Origin: Rhizophagus clarus
Lineage: Eukaryota; Glomeromycota; Glomeromycetes; Glomerales; Glomeraceae
Length of the DNA: 64,000 nt
Assembly (NCBI GenBank): GCA_015698045.1
Contig: BLAL01000334.1
Span: forward strand, 682,001 to 746,000
Reading direction: 5' to 3'
The notes under the pieces are model-generated. The model saw only the letters and a program-made list of their open reading frames with translations. It did not search any database and was not told where the DNA came from. The number at the start of each line of letters is the position of its first letter. Positions within the stretch are counted from its first letter, which is position 1. The translations under genes and the position numbers were made by a program. Below, one piece after another: positions 1 through 11,668 of the stretch.

Positions 1-2313
1 TCTCTTATGTTTGATATTAATCTGTGAGAATTTTTTACTAAGAATGTTGTTAGAAAATGGCTTTTCACCATTCCCTCCGCACCATTCAACATAGTTCTGA
101 TATAATGATGTACAACTTGGTTTGGCTATTTGATCCTCACTCCATAAGGAAATATGATCAATTATAAATTGAATAGGATTTGGTAGTTGCTCTCGCATTA
201 TATCTGATTTCATTTTAGTTGCAGAAATTTCTTCAGGTTTAAAATCTGAGAGATCATGACTAAGAAGATATCTCATGACTACTCCTGGTGCATCAGGGTG
301 GTCAAGCACTTTTTCTAGTCTCTTAAAATATGCTATATTTTCTCTACACCGTGGAGACACATCAAAACATACTACATGAAAATCTCCTATATCTATTTTG
401 GGCAGAGCATCCTGGTTGCTTGTAACCATCCATCTGGTAAAATCTTTTAATCGCTTAGTTTCAATACCCTTACACTCTATAGACACCATTCCTTCTGTTA
501 TAAGGGATTTGAGATATCCATTGAATCTATGCCATTCCGTACTAGACATTCCAGTTTCATTCATAACAATAAGCTTTCGAGCTTGAAGGGGACTATTAAA
601 GCATCTGAGAATTTTTTTCAAATCCGATGTAGCATAATGGAGATGTTTCCCTAAGACTTTGTCACCAATAAAGTCAGTGATAATATTTTTTCCACATTGC
701 TGTAGTGTGGACTTTAGGACTAAGATTGAGCAAGACTTCTTTTCTGACTTCTGCACTAAATACGTCTACCAGTTCCAGATACAGTATATTTGTTAAGTTT
801 TTCATCTCCACTACAGATTATGTTCTTTATGTGCCAGAGAATCAGATCCATAATTTCTTTGTTATTTTTCATCGCTAGCTTAGCCAAGAATTTGAGAAAT
901 AGATTAAAGAACTTTGTATTGGGAACTGGACTATTTAGTGAATACGGTAAAAAATTAATATTGCGGTAAAGGATTAGACCTTTGGTAACCGCTTGATTTA
1001 TTAAATTAATTAACTTCACCCCCCTCTCCACTTAGCTCAATCAAGTTAACTTCATACTTGGCAAGATCTAGTTTTGGTGCCATATCAAAATAAAGACCAC
1101 CATTCGTATCTTCTATTTTGAGTACCCATAATCTTAATGTTGTTTGGATACAGGCGACTGCTGCCTGTATTGCTTCATAAACCTCACTACGAGAAAATTT
1201 TCACCCAGAGGTACACATATCAATTAAATCTCTTCATACGAAACAGTCATTTGGGTCAGAAATTCTGGATTGGTCTAATTTTGTAGGGCTTAGAAGCTTT
1301 TTCTCTCTATCTAAAGCTGTTTCGTTAATAGTAAGTTTTAATGAAGGATTTTTTGTCCCAGGCTGTTTATCTTGATTGGCACAGTAACAGAAAAAGCTAT
1401 AAGATTTTTTATTTTGTCTGATATATGCATTATCACTGGTATGTTCCTGATCACATAATGGGCAGTGTAATGGAGAGATGCGTGATAGTGAAAACTTGTC
1501 AGGAAAATTTTCAGATGAATATGAGAGACTATACCATTCGATGCTAGCCTCTTGAAGTAATGTTTCTACTAATTCGAATTCAGCATTAGTGGTGACATTA
1601 TTTATGATATAACATCCTCCTATTTCTGCCTTCAGAATATTTAAAAGAGTACTTTTAACAACTTCTGATTCATCATTAAGCAGGCGAATCATGAAGTCAA
1701 ATAGAGTTCCATCTTTTGGTTTAACTGGTTTTTTTATACAAACATGTTCTCCAGTCTTTTTGTTAAACTTAGAGAATTCAAGCATCCGTAAGGAGAAAGA
1801 CCTTTTATTTGCGATATTATCAATAATACTATTTTCTTGTAGAGCTGTCAGAAGTTTCTTACAAATAAGCTCAGTAAAAACTGCAACCCGAGCAATATTT
1901 GGAAGTCTCATACCAAAAGTCGAGATATGGAGGGACATTTTCTTTGCATCACTACTACTGGCAATAGTTATAGTTTGAGGAACTCACTTTCTAAAAGCAA
2001 GAATAAGTGAATCTAGTATCTCTTTGCGTGTTAATTTAAGTTCAATAGTATCAAGCACTTTTTGTGGTAAATCAAAATCTATAATAGACCAGAGTGGCTC
2101 ATCCCCATCAATGAATTCGTGTAAGAAATGGCCTTCGCGATCTGAAAGTATAGCTTCTATTTCATCTGCATTATCTGCACCAAGGAAATGCCTTGGTCTA
2201 ACACTATCATCACGAATTTTATATAGAGATGCACCTATATCAGAGGCTTTAAACCTATAATAATATGGGGCGGGCGTGTCAGAGAGGAATTCTGAAAGCT
2301 CAGATTGGATCAT
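1..2313 (-). pseudogene. D5-like primase / SF3 helicase relic, C-terminus off the left edge
   Basis: Reading right to left from the ATG at 2313, the N-terminal part has the IIDFDLP acidic motif of an archaeo-eukaryotic-type primase (about 2060-2085). Next comes a Cys/His cluster (CPLC...FCYC, about 1380-1470) like the zinc region of primase C-termini. The SF3 helicase part follows: a Walker A-like QCGKN at about 685-700, a Walker B-like IVMNET near 565-575, and a sensor-type VTSNQD near 415-425, ending in a conserved tail (TSLYQNYVEWCGGNGEKPF) at about 60-110. It cannot be a working gene: TGA at 1984-1986 is in frame, frames change near 1230 and 1025, and other stops are present. Primase-SF3 fusions of this plan are known from large DNA viruses and virus-like mobile elements and replicate the element's DNA. 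Whether this copy came from a virus, a Maverick-like element or another selfish replicon cannot be told here. Confidence 0.75.
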
Positions 2314-2430
2314 TTTTTCTCAAGCAATTTAAGATAATTTATAGCTATACCAAAACTCAAGGTATATTATTTGTAAGAAAAAAGTTTAAAATGAAAATAA
2401 TTACCTGACATTATTAATTAATACATACAA

Positions 2431-2708
2431 ATGGAAGGCGAAAAAAGGTAATACCCTGGAATTTTTATTATTGTCCATATATTCTTAGAACTGGAGAAGT
2501 GTGCTATCATCCATCTGGATGTAAAGCCCATCAGAAATCTAGGCAAGTTCCTTGCAAAGAAGCTGGGTGTGAAGAGAATACAAGATCCAAATATGACTAT
2601 TGTAATACGCATGCAAAAAAACATAAATCAAGAAAACATTATCATCAGAAAAGGCTTGCAAAAATCAAGAATAAATCCCAACAAACTGTTCTAAAAATTC
2701 CATCCTAG
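2431..2708 (+). CDS. Small Cys/His-rich basic protein, two exons
   Basis: Exon 1 is 2431-2447 and exon 2 is 2489-2708, joined across a 41-nt GTAATA...TTCTTAG intron. The junction is in frame and gives 78 residues. I chose the ATG at 2431 because the second exon has no upstream ATG in its frame. The product has CYHPSGC near its start, then C-x4-C-x10-C-x2-H (CKEAGC...YCNTH), and a Lys/His-rich tail. The second cluster resembles the short WRKY19-type zinc-finger repeat, so nucleic-acid binding is possible but is inference. It is divergent from the primase-helicase relic, about 120 bp away, and lies just before the TCCTAGTTG repeats. The intron is very short even for a fungus, so expression needs support. 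Confidence 0.45.
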
Positions 2709-3100
2709 TTTCTGTCCTAGTTTCTGTCCTAGTTGTCAAAATTTTTTAAGACAGATGAAATATAGTTAAATGGTAATTCTAAGATGAATGAAAGGGAAAA
2801 AAATAGTCTGTCTTAGTTGTCCTAGTTGTCCTAGTAAATTTCAGACGTCTTTACCTTTTTTTACCTATAGACATATCAGTATATAGCATACATATAGCAT
2901 ACATATATTATACATATAGCATAGGAAGAGTTATGATTTTTTTTTAGAGTTTTGACAACCATATTTTTACTAGGGCAACTAGGACAACTAGGATGTAATA
3001 TAAAAGAACAAGTTAAATCAAAGAAAGAAACTCTTCTCCCATATCAAAACCCGTCCTACTTCCCATCCTAGTTATCCTAGTTGTCAAAATTTTTACTAGA
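2701..3100. repeat. Clustered TCCTAGTTG direct and inverted repeats (iteron-like)
   Basis: TCCTAGTT recurs at 2703, 2715 and 2727 with a 12-bp period, at 2811 (one mismatch), 2820 and 2829 with a 9-bp period, and at 3066 and 3075 with a 9-bp period. The reverse orientation (CAACTAGGA) stands at about 2971, 2979 and 2988. Two direct copies run into the same TTGTCAAAATTTTT. Between the clusters lies a short ATAGCATACAT tandem at about 2880-2925. The layout resembles replication-origin iterons or subterminal transposase-binding sites. Confidence 0.7.
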
Positions 3101-3257
3101 ACAGACCAGTCTTCTCACTTGATGGTAAATATGATAACAAATAGGGATACTAGGGACACTCAAAAAATAGCATACACACTATCTTAGCTGAATTTAAACT
3201 ATAATCAGGTCTCAGAAGTGCTTATAACATCCTATCAATCCTATCAATATGCTGGCA

Positions 3258-4273
3258 TAGAGCTCTGAACGAGTTGAGTCAACCCAGATCAACCCACGAG
3301 TTAAATCAGGTCAAGTTAAGTTCGATTTGAGAATTTTCTATTATATAATACTCGATTCAAGTCACAAGTCAATTCTGATTTGAGTTGATTCTGAGTCTAG
3401 ATTGATACTTGACTCGACTCAAGTTAATCCAGGTTAGTAATCCTAAAACCTACAAAAAAATAAAAAAAAGAACATTAATAAATGTTCTTAACATCAAATT
3501 CAAATGCCCAGCCACTCACACTATCCAGGAGTCTGAGCTGATTCCTAAAAAAAACAAAAATTAAGAACATTAGTAAACGTTCTTGACGTCAAATTTAAAA
3601 AACTCCCATCACTCACCAATCACCGCTACTACTATCCAAAAGTCTAAGCCGATTTCTAGGAAAAAAAACTAAGATAAAGAACGTTAGTAAACATTCTTAA
3701 CATTAAATTTAACACTCACCCTCCACTCACCTCTATCTAAGACTACGAGTTGAATCTTACAAAAAAAATGTTAGTATAAAATGTTTTAATTAAAAAAAAA
3801 ATAATTTTAAAAAACTTGCCTTACAAACTCCATTTCAAAATCTCCGAAAGGTCAACTTAAAAAAAAAGTAAAAAAAAAAACGTTAATAAATGTTTTTAAT
3901 TAAAAAATAAAATGTTTTAAAAAAACTTACCAAAAGACCCTATTTCGAAATAAAAAAAATAAATTTTTTTTAAAAAAAAATTGTTTCAGCTGGATAATTT
4001 AATGGATATTAAAACCTGTCAATCTATCCAGCTGAAACTATCATATTTTTTTATTTTTTCTGCTAAAAAAAAAAAAATTAACTACCTGAGTTAGACCCAG
4101 GTTAAGACTCGACTCAGAATAAACTTGGATGAGCCAAGTTGAGTTTTTCTGACTCGAGTTGATTTGAGTTGAAAAATTTTTATAATTCTAACTCAATTCA
4201 GATCGACTCAATTTTCTGAGTCAAGTACGAATTATATCTAAACTCAGCTTGAATCAACTTGTTTAGAGCTCTA
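3258..4273. mobile_element. hAT-like non-autonomous element with degenerate long TIRs
   Basis: The ends are inverted: TAGAGCTCTGAACGAGTTG on the left and the complement of TAGAGCTCTAAACAAGTTG on the right. Degenerate inverted similarity continues for about 190 bp as GAGTTGA/ACTCAA-type words. The TIR start resembles that of the TAGAGTTCT elements at 28417 and 48048, which have 8-bp target duplications; no clear duplication survives here. There is no coding capacity. The middle (about 3430-3960) is a tandem array of exon-like modules read on the minus strand. Confidence 0.65.
3430..3960 (-). repeat. Tandem mini-exon/intron modules in the hAT-like element
   Basis: Read on the minus strand, about five units of 100-120 bp each contain a T-rich tract ending in AG, an exon-like core, and a GTGAGT, GCAAGT or GTAAGT donor-like site. 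Each also has a short palindrome of the type GAACGTTTACTAACGTTC or its decayed form, which includes TACTAAC/ACTAAT, the branch-point consensus. One acceptor lies at about 3545, followed by GAATCAGCTCAG. No open frame links the cores. Confidence 0.6.
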
Positions 4274-6034
4274 GATAATAGTTAGATTATGAGATGGTGC
4301 ACTTCTGGCAATCAAATGGGTCAAGCCAAGATAATACATATTGCACCTCCAATTCTCTAACCAACGGACCACCAGACTGGAGCTAGGAAGATTTCAGAAA
4401 TATATGGATACAAAAAACATGTAGCACAAATGCATATATATTGGATTTCAGAAACATTCCCAGAACATTCCCACCACTGGCCCGTAACTATGTGAGGATG
4501 TTCAGTGCCGTAACAGGATCACATGACTGGCGCAGTAAGGCGCAATCAAAATTTGCTTCATAAATTCAGCCAGATCTTTGGACATAATAATTCGGCATCC
4601 AAGCTAGCATATATAGCATACAAGTGGTCTAAAACTGGCAAACTAATAGAACCACTCTAGTTTCCTGCCAGTTCTATGAGAGTTCCACAGTAGCTACCAG
4701 GTCACTACCAGGTAACTAGTTTTAATTAAATATTTCTACATAATAATATAGACTCAAAACTTACAAGCAGCTTAATAATAGTTTAAATTTATTATAATTA
4801 TATTAAATTTTATTAAAATTATATGTTAAATAATTTAATTTTCAAAAATAAAGAATTTTTAGACTATTTATAAAAAAAAATTAAAAGCAATTAGTAAAAA
4901 TTTAGTTATATAATTTATTTATTTGTTATCAAATTCATACAAATGCCTGAACATTAATGTTTTCAAATCCAAAAATTGACTAAAACCCAAAAATTGGTTG
5001 AATTTTAATAATTAGTAATAATTTGATAATATTGCAACAACCAGTGATCAGAATTTGATATTTTATAGCTTATTAGATTCATCTTAACAAAATAAACATT
5101 TTGGTAGTAATTTCATGAATATTTGTAAAAAAATTGATTGAGAAATAACGTTTTGAAAGTTTATATTTATTATACAGATTATAATAATATAACTGCAAAT
5201 GCAATTTTAGCCATAACTTCTTGATTACCTAAAATTACATTTGATTACTTTGGCAATTAACTTTAAGGCAATTAAATTATAGCCCATAAAAGTTTCAAGC
5301 TTCACCCAAACTTCTGTGACTTCGCCCGAGGCTTTAAAGTCTGATATTACCAAATTTACTATATGATTGATAATGATCGGCAAGGTGATATAAGAATGTC
5401 TACTATGCTCTCATATGCGCAAATTTTAATACTACCCCAATTTTTGCGACGTAATCCCAAATAACAGTCAATAAATTGATATATGGTAATACAAGTTTAA
5501 AACACTCTGATTGGTTATAATTTGGTTAGATAATCAATTTTTACCATAATTTTTACGTTTTAATTTCGTTATTTATTCATTTTGCAAATGATTAATATTA
5601 ACTAATCAAATTTAATCAATTATTAATTCAAATTCTTTATTATTTATTTTAAATGTTTAGAACTGTTATTTATATATAAAGTATAAAAATTATAGGAAAA
5701 ATATAAAAAAAGATAATATATAAATTTTATTTTAAAATTTTTATTTTTTTTTTTTTATTAAAAGAATGTTTTAAAACATAAAAAATTTTAAATTATTGCT
5801 AACTTTTATAGGAAAAATATGCATAGTAAATGAATCATGATTGTATCATAATAAATTATTAAATAAGGTTACAATTTATTATTATAATAAATAGTAAAAC
5901 TATAATAATTATTATATAAAAATACAGCTAAAGCAAATTTTTAACTTTTTAATAAAATGTTTCAACTAGTTTTGATTTTGACAGTTGTCTAAACTTTCAA
6001 GTTTCACCCAGCAACTTTACATAAATCCACCCTC
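4274..6034. other. AT-rich intergenic DNA, no gene seen
   Basis: No credible coding frame, RNA gene or clean TIR pair is visible. The first 450 bp are less A+T-rich than the rest. Short CTTCACCC-like words near 5300 and 6005 resemble parts of the MITE at 6943 but are not paired. Confidence 0.6.
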
Positions 6035-6429
6035 ATGACTAGCATAATTAACATTCAGTCAGCCCTAACTATCACAAAAAATAATACAATACTGATGAAG
6101 GTTGACTTAATCAATTTAAAAACTTTATCTAATATGAAAGGAAAAAATTTTTTCAAAGATTCCACATACATAAATCCATATTTAAAGGAACTAGGTTTCT
6201 TATTAGAAGACACCTATAGATTAAACTCTAACTCTAATAACAATAAAGACTGAATTGAGAATTCACAGTTAAAAGGTATAATCAATGATTAACAGATTGA
6301 TATCTCTACAGCTCTATAGTACAAATAAAGAATTGGATTTACTTTTTACACTGAAATACTTCTTTTTACCAAATTTTCAAAAAGTTACAGACAAAGTATA
6401 ATTCAATCATTATGAAATGATATTAATAC

Positions 6430-6640
6430 CAGATAGCATCTGGCTATAGATACCACCCAAATTATTTTAAGTAAATTTCAAATTAATTTATATATTTTAA
6501 CAGTCATAATTCCCAAATCCCAAATGTACAAATCACAAAATTTATATATATAATTTGTAAATTAATTTGGATTTGTATATTTGAACTGTTATAATCCCAA
6601 ATTATTTTAGATTTGGATGGCATCTATACATCTGGCAGAT
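6430..6640. repeat. Possible small MITE with imperfect inverted ends
   Basis: GCATCTGGCTATAGATACCA near the left end is mirrored by the complement of ATGGCATCTATACATCTGGC on the right, and CCCAAATTATTTTA/TAAAATAATTTGGG continues inward. The target duplication is not clear. Confidence 0.4.
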
Positions 6641-6942
6641 GCTAAAGAAGATTAAAAATCCTAAAGCAGCTCAACACTTTAAAATTAATTTTATCCTTTA
6701 AAATAACAATAAATCTATTTATGTTATCAAAGAAAAAGATAACTTAATCACTTATAATGCTTATGTCAAATTATCTAACATAGATGAATATTATTATACA
6801 ATTAAGAACAAGTTAGCGTATATAAAGATTTTAACCTGTGATTTCAAAAGTTTTATGGGCATTGAAATTAACAAAGATGATAAAATTATTATTAAAAATT
6901 CATCTTATTAAGGTATGCTCAACATGGTCAGGTTATTTAATC

Positions 6943-7094
6943 TATAGTTTCAGGCGAGACTATTTTTCAAAATCTGAAACATTTCACCTAAGTTTCGCCC
7001 TATATAAGCCAAAACTACCTGAAACTTCTGAAATCCAAATTTGAAAATGAATTTGTAAATTATTTGGGCGAAACCAGTTTCGCCTAAAACACTA
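6943..7094. mobile_element. 152-bp MITE with an 8-bp target duplication
   Basis: Termini TATAGTTTCAGGCGAGACT and the complement of TAGTGTTTTAGGCGAAACT (15 of 19 matched) are flanked by a perfect ATTTAATC duplication at 6935-6942 and 7095-7102. An 8-bp duplication fits hAT-like or MULE-like transposition. Confidence 0.7.
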
Positions 7095-7730
7095 ATTTAA
7101 TCATAAATATAGACAGTAACCTTTTATAAGAATGTACCAGAAACTTACTATTTGATAAATGTAATGAAAGTCATCTCTAAAGAATTTAAAATTCTGAATA
7201 TCCTTAAAGATACTACTTGATAGATAATTAAACAAACTGTCACAAAATTTTTAGGCTCATGAAGATTTTTTATCAAGAAATCAGGATTAAACCTTCAAAA
7301 AATAATCTTAGCACTATTACAGTATTTATTATAGTTAAAGATTTAGAAAAATGCCATATGTTCAAGGATGTATGATTAATAGAAATTGAACAATCATTAT
7401 ATTAATTTGTTCTTACTAATGCTGTCAAACAGGATTTAATTCCTAGGAAAAAATTTAGCAGAGAATTTATAGGTTTTTACTTCAGCTAATATTTATGATA
7501 CATATATTGCCCAAAATCTAAGATATATATATCAACAATCTGATGACAAATTTATAATTGATTTCTTCTCAGAAAGTAATCTTTTTAAACATATAATGCA
7601 AATGAAATATCAAAGTTTACTAGTGATGAAATCCAAAAGATTATAGATCATTTCTCGAATAAACCCAGTACAGATTTCACTAAGGATCAGGACATTTTTA
7701 TTAGCGATGATTCTTCCAATCAAACTGATA

Positions 7731-8402
7731 CAGTGAACAGCATAAATTAAGCACCATTTTCAAAGTTAATTTACAATATAAATTATAAATACCAGTATAA
7801 TAAATTTATATTTATTTTAAAGATGAGACTTAAAACAACATTTTAAAAGTATTTTTTTATTTAATTAATAATACAGTTTTGTAAAAATCATTTGATTTAT
7901 AAAATTCAACTTTTTAACTAAGATAGATACAATAAAATAAATGTTAGAATCTGATTCTTTGAGTCATAAATAGGTTAAATTCCAAAAATCTTGAAAATTG
8001 AGTCACTAGTTATTAAGAAAATAAACTTTAAAAATCATGTAAATCATCAAAAAATATGAATTTTATAGTAAATTTTTGATTTTTTAATGATCTACATGAT
8101 TTTTAAAGTTTATTTTCTTAATAACTAGTGATTCAATTTTCAAGATTTTTGGAATTTAACCTATTTATAACTCAAAGAATCAGATTCTGGCATTTATTTT
8201 ATTGTATCTGTCTTAGTTAAAAAGTTGAATTTTATAAATCAAGTGATTTTTACAAAACTGTATTATTAATTAAATAAAAAAATACTTTTAAAATGTTGTT
8301 TTAAGTCTCATCTTTAAAATAAATATAAATTTATTATACTGGTATTTATAATTATATTGTAAATTAACTTTGAAAATGGTGCTTAATTTATGCTGTCCAC
8401 TG
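7731..8402. mobile_element. Tc1/mariner-like foldback MITE, near-perfect 672-bp palindrome
   Basis: Both ends read CAGTGRACAGCATAAATTAA inward, with TA on both sides (7729-7730 and 8403-8404). The two arms of about 330 bp are almost identical inverted copies meeting near 8066. The CAGTG start and TA target are Tc1/mariner hallmarks. There is no transposase. Confidence 0.85.
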
Positions 8403-8403
8403 T

Positions 8404-8850
8404 ATGTTGAAGGTGCGAGCGAATCCTTTGTTTTCAGCTGAGGTAAGTGAATCAGCATCACCTATTCCTTTAACCCATGACTCTAATTCTTCTGATGATT
8501 TCAAAGAAGTTGGCCTAAGCAATCTGCTCGAAGTTGAGGATGATTACTACAAAATGCTCTTGAAAGATTGTGCGAAGGATTGTGAGTATTTTGATAAGGA
8601 AGTTGATTCCGCATCCCATTCGGTGAAAGAAACGAATAAAGAAGTTGTTTCATAATCAGGGGGAGAAACAAATGAAAGTAAATCAGACGATGAAAATAAT
8701 TCTAAAGAAAATGATGGATATGATAGATATGGTGGATATAATTAATATGGTGAATGTGATAGAGGTTATTATTATCATAATGAAAGGTACGAAAGAAAAA
8801 CTTCACCAATGATGAGTCCTATTATCTCTCCGGTAACTGCCTAAGATATT
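8404..8850 (+). pseudogene. Acidic, Ser-rich coding fragment, unrecognised
   Basis: An open stretch (8404-8655, 83 residues, rich in Ser, Glu and Asp) starts directly at the right edge of the foldback element and stops at TAA. Codon-like sequence continues past it with Tyr/Gly-rich words. Codon use is less A+T-biased than the surroundings, which suggests a former cellular gene truncated by the insertion. Confidence 0.3.
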
Positions 8851-9189
8851 CACATAGACTAAATTGCTGGATCATCTATTTCTTTTTATTTTGAATCACA
8901 TGAGTGGCTTAGCCAAAAGGCGCAGAGCATAACACACATATTACGAACCTTAAATTGGCATTACACAAACAAATTTTGAAGTCACTTAAATGTTAAGTAG
9001 TTAGTAGTTAGACCGTAGGATTAGACATTAATATAGAAACTTCATGTATTATGGGCAAAGCCCCACATTTGTATTTATTTTGCGTGTATTAACAAAGCCA
9101 GTCTTTACATTCATCACATAATATTGAATTATTCCTATCATGTATAAAATTATAATCAATCATATCATCTGAGCATAAAATATTGAGAC

Positions 9190-9402
9190 AGCACATTACT
9201 GAACTTGAGGCCAAGAATGCTAAGATTAAGACTGAGAAAGCTGATATTGAGGATATGTACCAGGCGTGATGCTGAAAAAGCTGAGTTTAAGGCCAGAATC
9301 GAGGAGCTAAAGAAAAATAGGACAGATACTGTTGCTGAAAATACTGAACTTAAAGCAAGAGTTGTGAAATTGGAACAAGATATACATCAGGAAATTTTAT
9401 AG
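9190..9402 (+). pseudogene. Coiled-coil protein fragment
   Basis: Heptad-like LRQHITELEAKNAKIK at the start and AENTELKARVVKLEQDIHQ at the end are typical of the coiled-coil segments common in Rhizophagus-type predicted proteins. A frame change falls near 9260. The TIR element starting at 9385 is inserted in its last codons, so the remainder is lost or displaced. Confidence 0.4.
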
Positions 9403-9419
9403 GGCGAAAAATTGCGTAA

Positions 9420-9995
9420 GTTTACGATTTTGTAAGTTTACGAAAGTTTATGGCATAGTATTTCGAAAAATTTCAAAATATTACATAAGTTTACAATTTT
9501 GTAAAATTTATGTGATATTACGGTCAAAATATTACACAAGTTTTCAATATCGTAAGATTTACGCAATATTACGGTCAAAATATTACGCAAGTTTTCAATA
9601 TCATAAGATTTACGCAATATTACGGTCAAAATATTTCAAAAATTTACGAGACTGTAAACCTGCGTAATATTATGGTTGAAATATTTCGAAAATTTACAAA
9701 ACTGTAAACCTGCGTAATATTACGATCAAAATATTCTGCAAATTTACGAAACTGTAAACCTGCATAATATTACGGTTGAAATATTTTGAAAATTTACGAA
9801 ACTGTAAACCTACGTAATATTACAGTTGAAATATTTCGCAAATTTATGAGACTGTAAACCTGCGTAATATTACGGTTAAAATATTTCAAAAATTTACGAA
9901 ACTGTAAACCTGCGTAATATTATGGTTAAAATATTTCGAAAATTTACGATTTTATAAACTTGCGTAATATTACGGTTAAAATATTTCAAATTTAA
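9420..9995. repeat. Subterminal satellite, about 60-bp units
   Basis: About nine tandem units built on CTGTAAACCTGCGTAATATTAC followed by GGTTGAAATATTTCGAAAATTTACGA-like text, diverging by a few bases each. The same family occurs inverted at 17470-17890 and in decayed form at about 56110-56350. Confidence 0.85.
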
Positions 9996-10818
9996 TATTA
10001 CTATTCGATCGTTAAAGCTGCGTATGCAGTAGAATGTACACAAGGGACATATGATACTATTGAATAATCAAAAATAATATAAACACCTTTTCTTTTATAT
10101 AAACACCTTTTTTTTAAGTTTGGGAAAACAAATTTATTTTTATTTACGAATTTTTTATCATTTACAATTTTTATGTTAAAATTAAAGTAAATTCTAATTT
10201 TTATTATAACTTAATAAAAAAATACACATTTGATACTTGTTTGCTACTATTTTATAAAATAGTACCCAAGCTGTACGGCGTGAACGTCAGTATCAGTCAC
10301 AGCCCAAAAAAAATGTGAGTCTCCAGCCAATATTTGGTACGGACTGGGCCTAGTTACTCACTTAATAAATAAAAAAATAAAAATAATTATCTTCTACGAT
10401 ATGTAGGTAAGTTTCTCCTTCTTCTACGATTATCACGCGTGATTAAAATTAATCAAATTTATCAAATTTAAAACATGAACGTAAATATTAATTATAAATT
10501 TCATTATAGTATAATTACCCGACCTCTCCTAAAATCTCGTTCTAAATTCACGATAATATCTTTGGCCGGTACGCGTCCACAGCCACCGCCTAGGGTTACC
10601 ATTACGATAAAGAACATAGTTCTAAATATCAAAATCAGTTTGAATATTCGATAAATATATTTAATTTATATGAATGTAATTTTATTTATTTACTTACATG
10701 GTAATCCCTGACAAGGTTCCTTCACTTTTGGCTGCACTGTTGCCCAGAAACCCTTGTTCAAAATATTCTATTTATTCTGATTCAATTAAATAGATTGGTT
10801 AATTTGAATTTAAATTTT

Positions 10819-11653
10819 CGATCTGTCATGCATCAAATTTTGCAATCCTACCAAAATCATTTATTTTCTAAGCTTCGTGAAGCCAGTGATCTGGCTGACC
10901 GGGATCCTACACCTTTGCTCAGGAAACTTTCTTCTCTTTCTTGTTGGACCATCTCTTCCTCTAACTGGTCCTCTTATGCGCTCATCCGGGGCTGTTTACC
11001 TACTATGTTTGTTGACTTATTTGTTGAACTATCTATTCCCAGGCCGTCTGCTATGAAGGTCGTAGCTGCGATACATAATAATTTCATCCAGAAGCTCAGG
11101 ACACGTATCTGGAATCCGCGTACTTATGATAAGAGTAAATGGGAAGACGCGATGAATATTACCCTTAAATTGAAAACTACTCCTCGGCCATCTAATTTGC
11201 CTGCCACGTCGTATGTGCCTTTCTCCTCGTTACCTCCTCCGACCCATCTCGTGACTTCACGTGACTCCGAAGTTGATTGGATTAAGAACTCGATGACTCA
11301 AGGTTTGCCATGGTTTAACCATTTGTCGGGTTTTATGGGTCGTCTAACGGTGCTACTTAATAACAGCTTTTGCAGGATGGGATGTCGATTTTTATAGTGG
11401 GCATGTTATCCGTTATTATGTTAGCATAGTTGCTTCTACTTTGGTTGGAATATATCAAGGGGGAAGATCTAGGGAAATTTAGTGTAATGCGATTTATTCT
11501 TTTAGGATAGGTTTATTACTATATTTTTACTTAGGAGACTATATAGCTTTGTTTTTAGTTAATTTTATTTTATTTTGTTTCTTTTTATATTTTGTTAATT
11601 GTATCTGTTTAATAATAATTAATAAAGATGAGGGCTACTATGCCGCGTTTGCC
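10819..11653 (+). mobile_element. 5'-truncated LINE copy 1 (3' end only)
   Basis: It holds the C-terminal 190 or so codons of the LINE polyprotein, open to 11397, then a 3' UTR ending ...AATTAATAAAGATGAGGG and GCTACTATGCCGCGTTTGCC. The coding part matches 14830-15399 of the adjacent copy nearly word for word, and keeps a Trp codon (TGG, near 11118) that is TGA there. It is antisense to, and inside intron 1 of, the Myb/SANT-like gene. Confidence 0.85.
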
Positions 11654-11668
11654 TTGAATTTAAATTTT

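Larger units (their letters stand above)
6035..7728 (+). pseudogene. Degraded coding remnants, family not recognised
   Basis: Short plus-strand frames (6035-6253, about 6710-6930, about 7100-7730) have protein-like composition, for example CDFKSFMGIEINKDDK at about 6837-6885 and FIIDFFSESNLF near 7550. Stops and frame changes break them, and at least two MITEs (about 6430-6640 and 6943-7094) lie within. I could not assign a family; an old transposon-encoded protein is the likeliest guess. Confidence 0.25.

Noticed and set aside
1691-2260. Plus-strand open frames opposite the primase-helicase relic
   Set aside because: Shadows of the minus-strand coding sequence, without homologous motifs of their own.
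4300-4390. tRNA-like text on the minus strand (GTCCGTTGGTTAGAGAATTGG followed by GGCTTGACCC)
   Set aside because: A-box- and B-box-like words are present, but I could not fold acceptor, anticodon and T arms; at best a SINE-like relic.
9438-9629. Minus-strand frame with repeated LTVILRKSYDIENL words
   Set aside because: Translation of the 60-bp satellite.
10400-10430. Candidate last exon of Myb-like copy A (RRRRNLPTYRRR then stop)
   Set aside because: Resembles the Arg-rich tail of copy B, but no AG acceptor gives the required phase; left out of the gene model.
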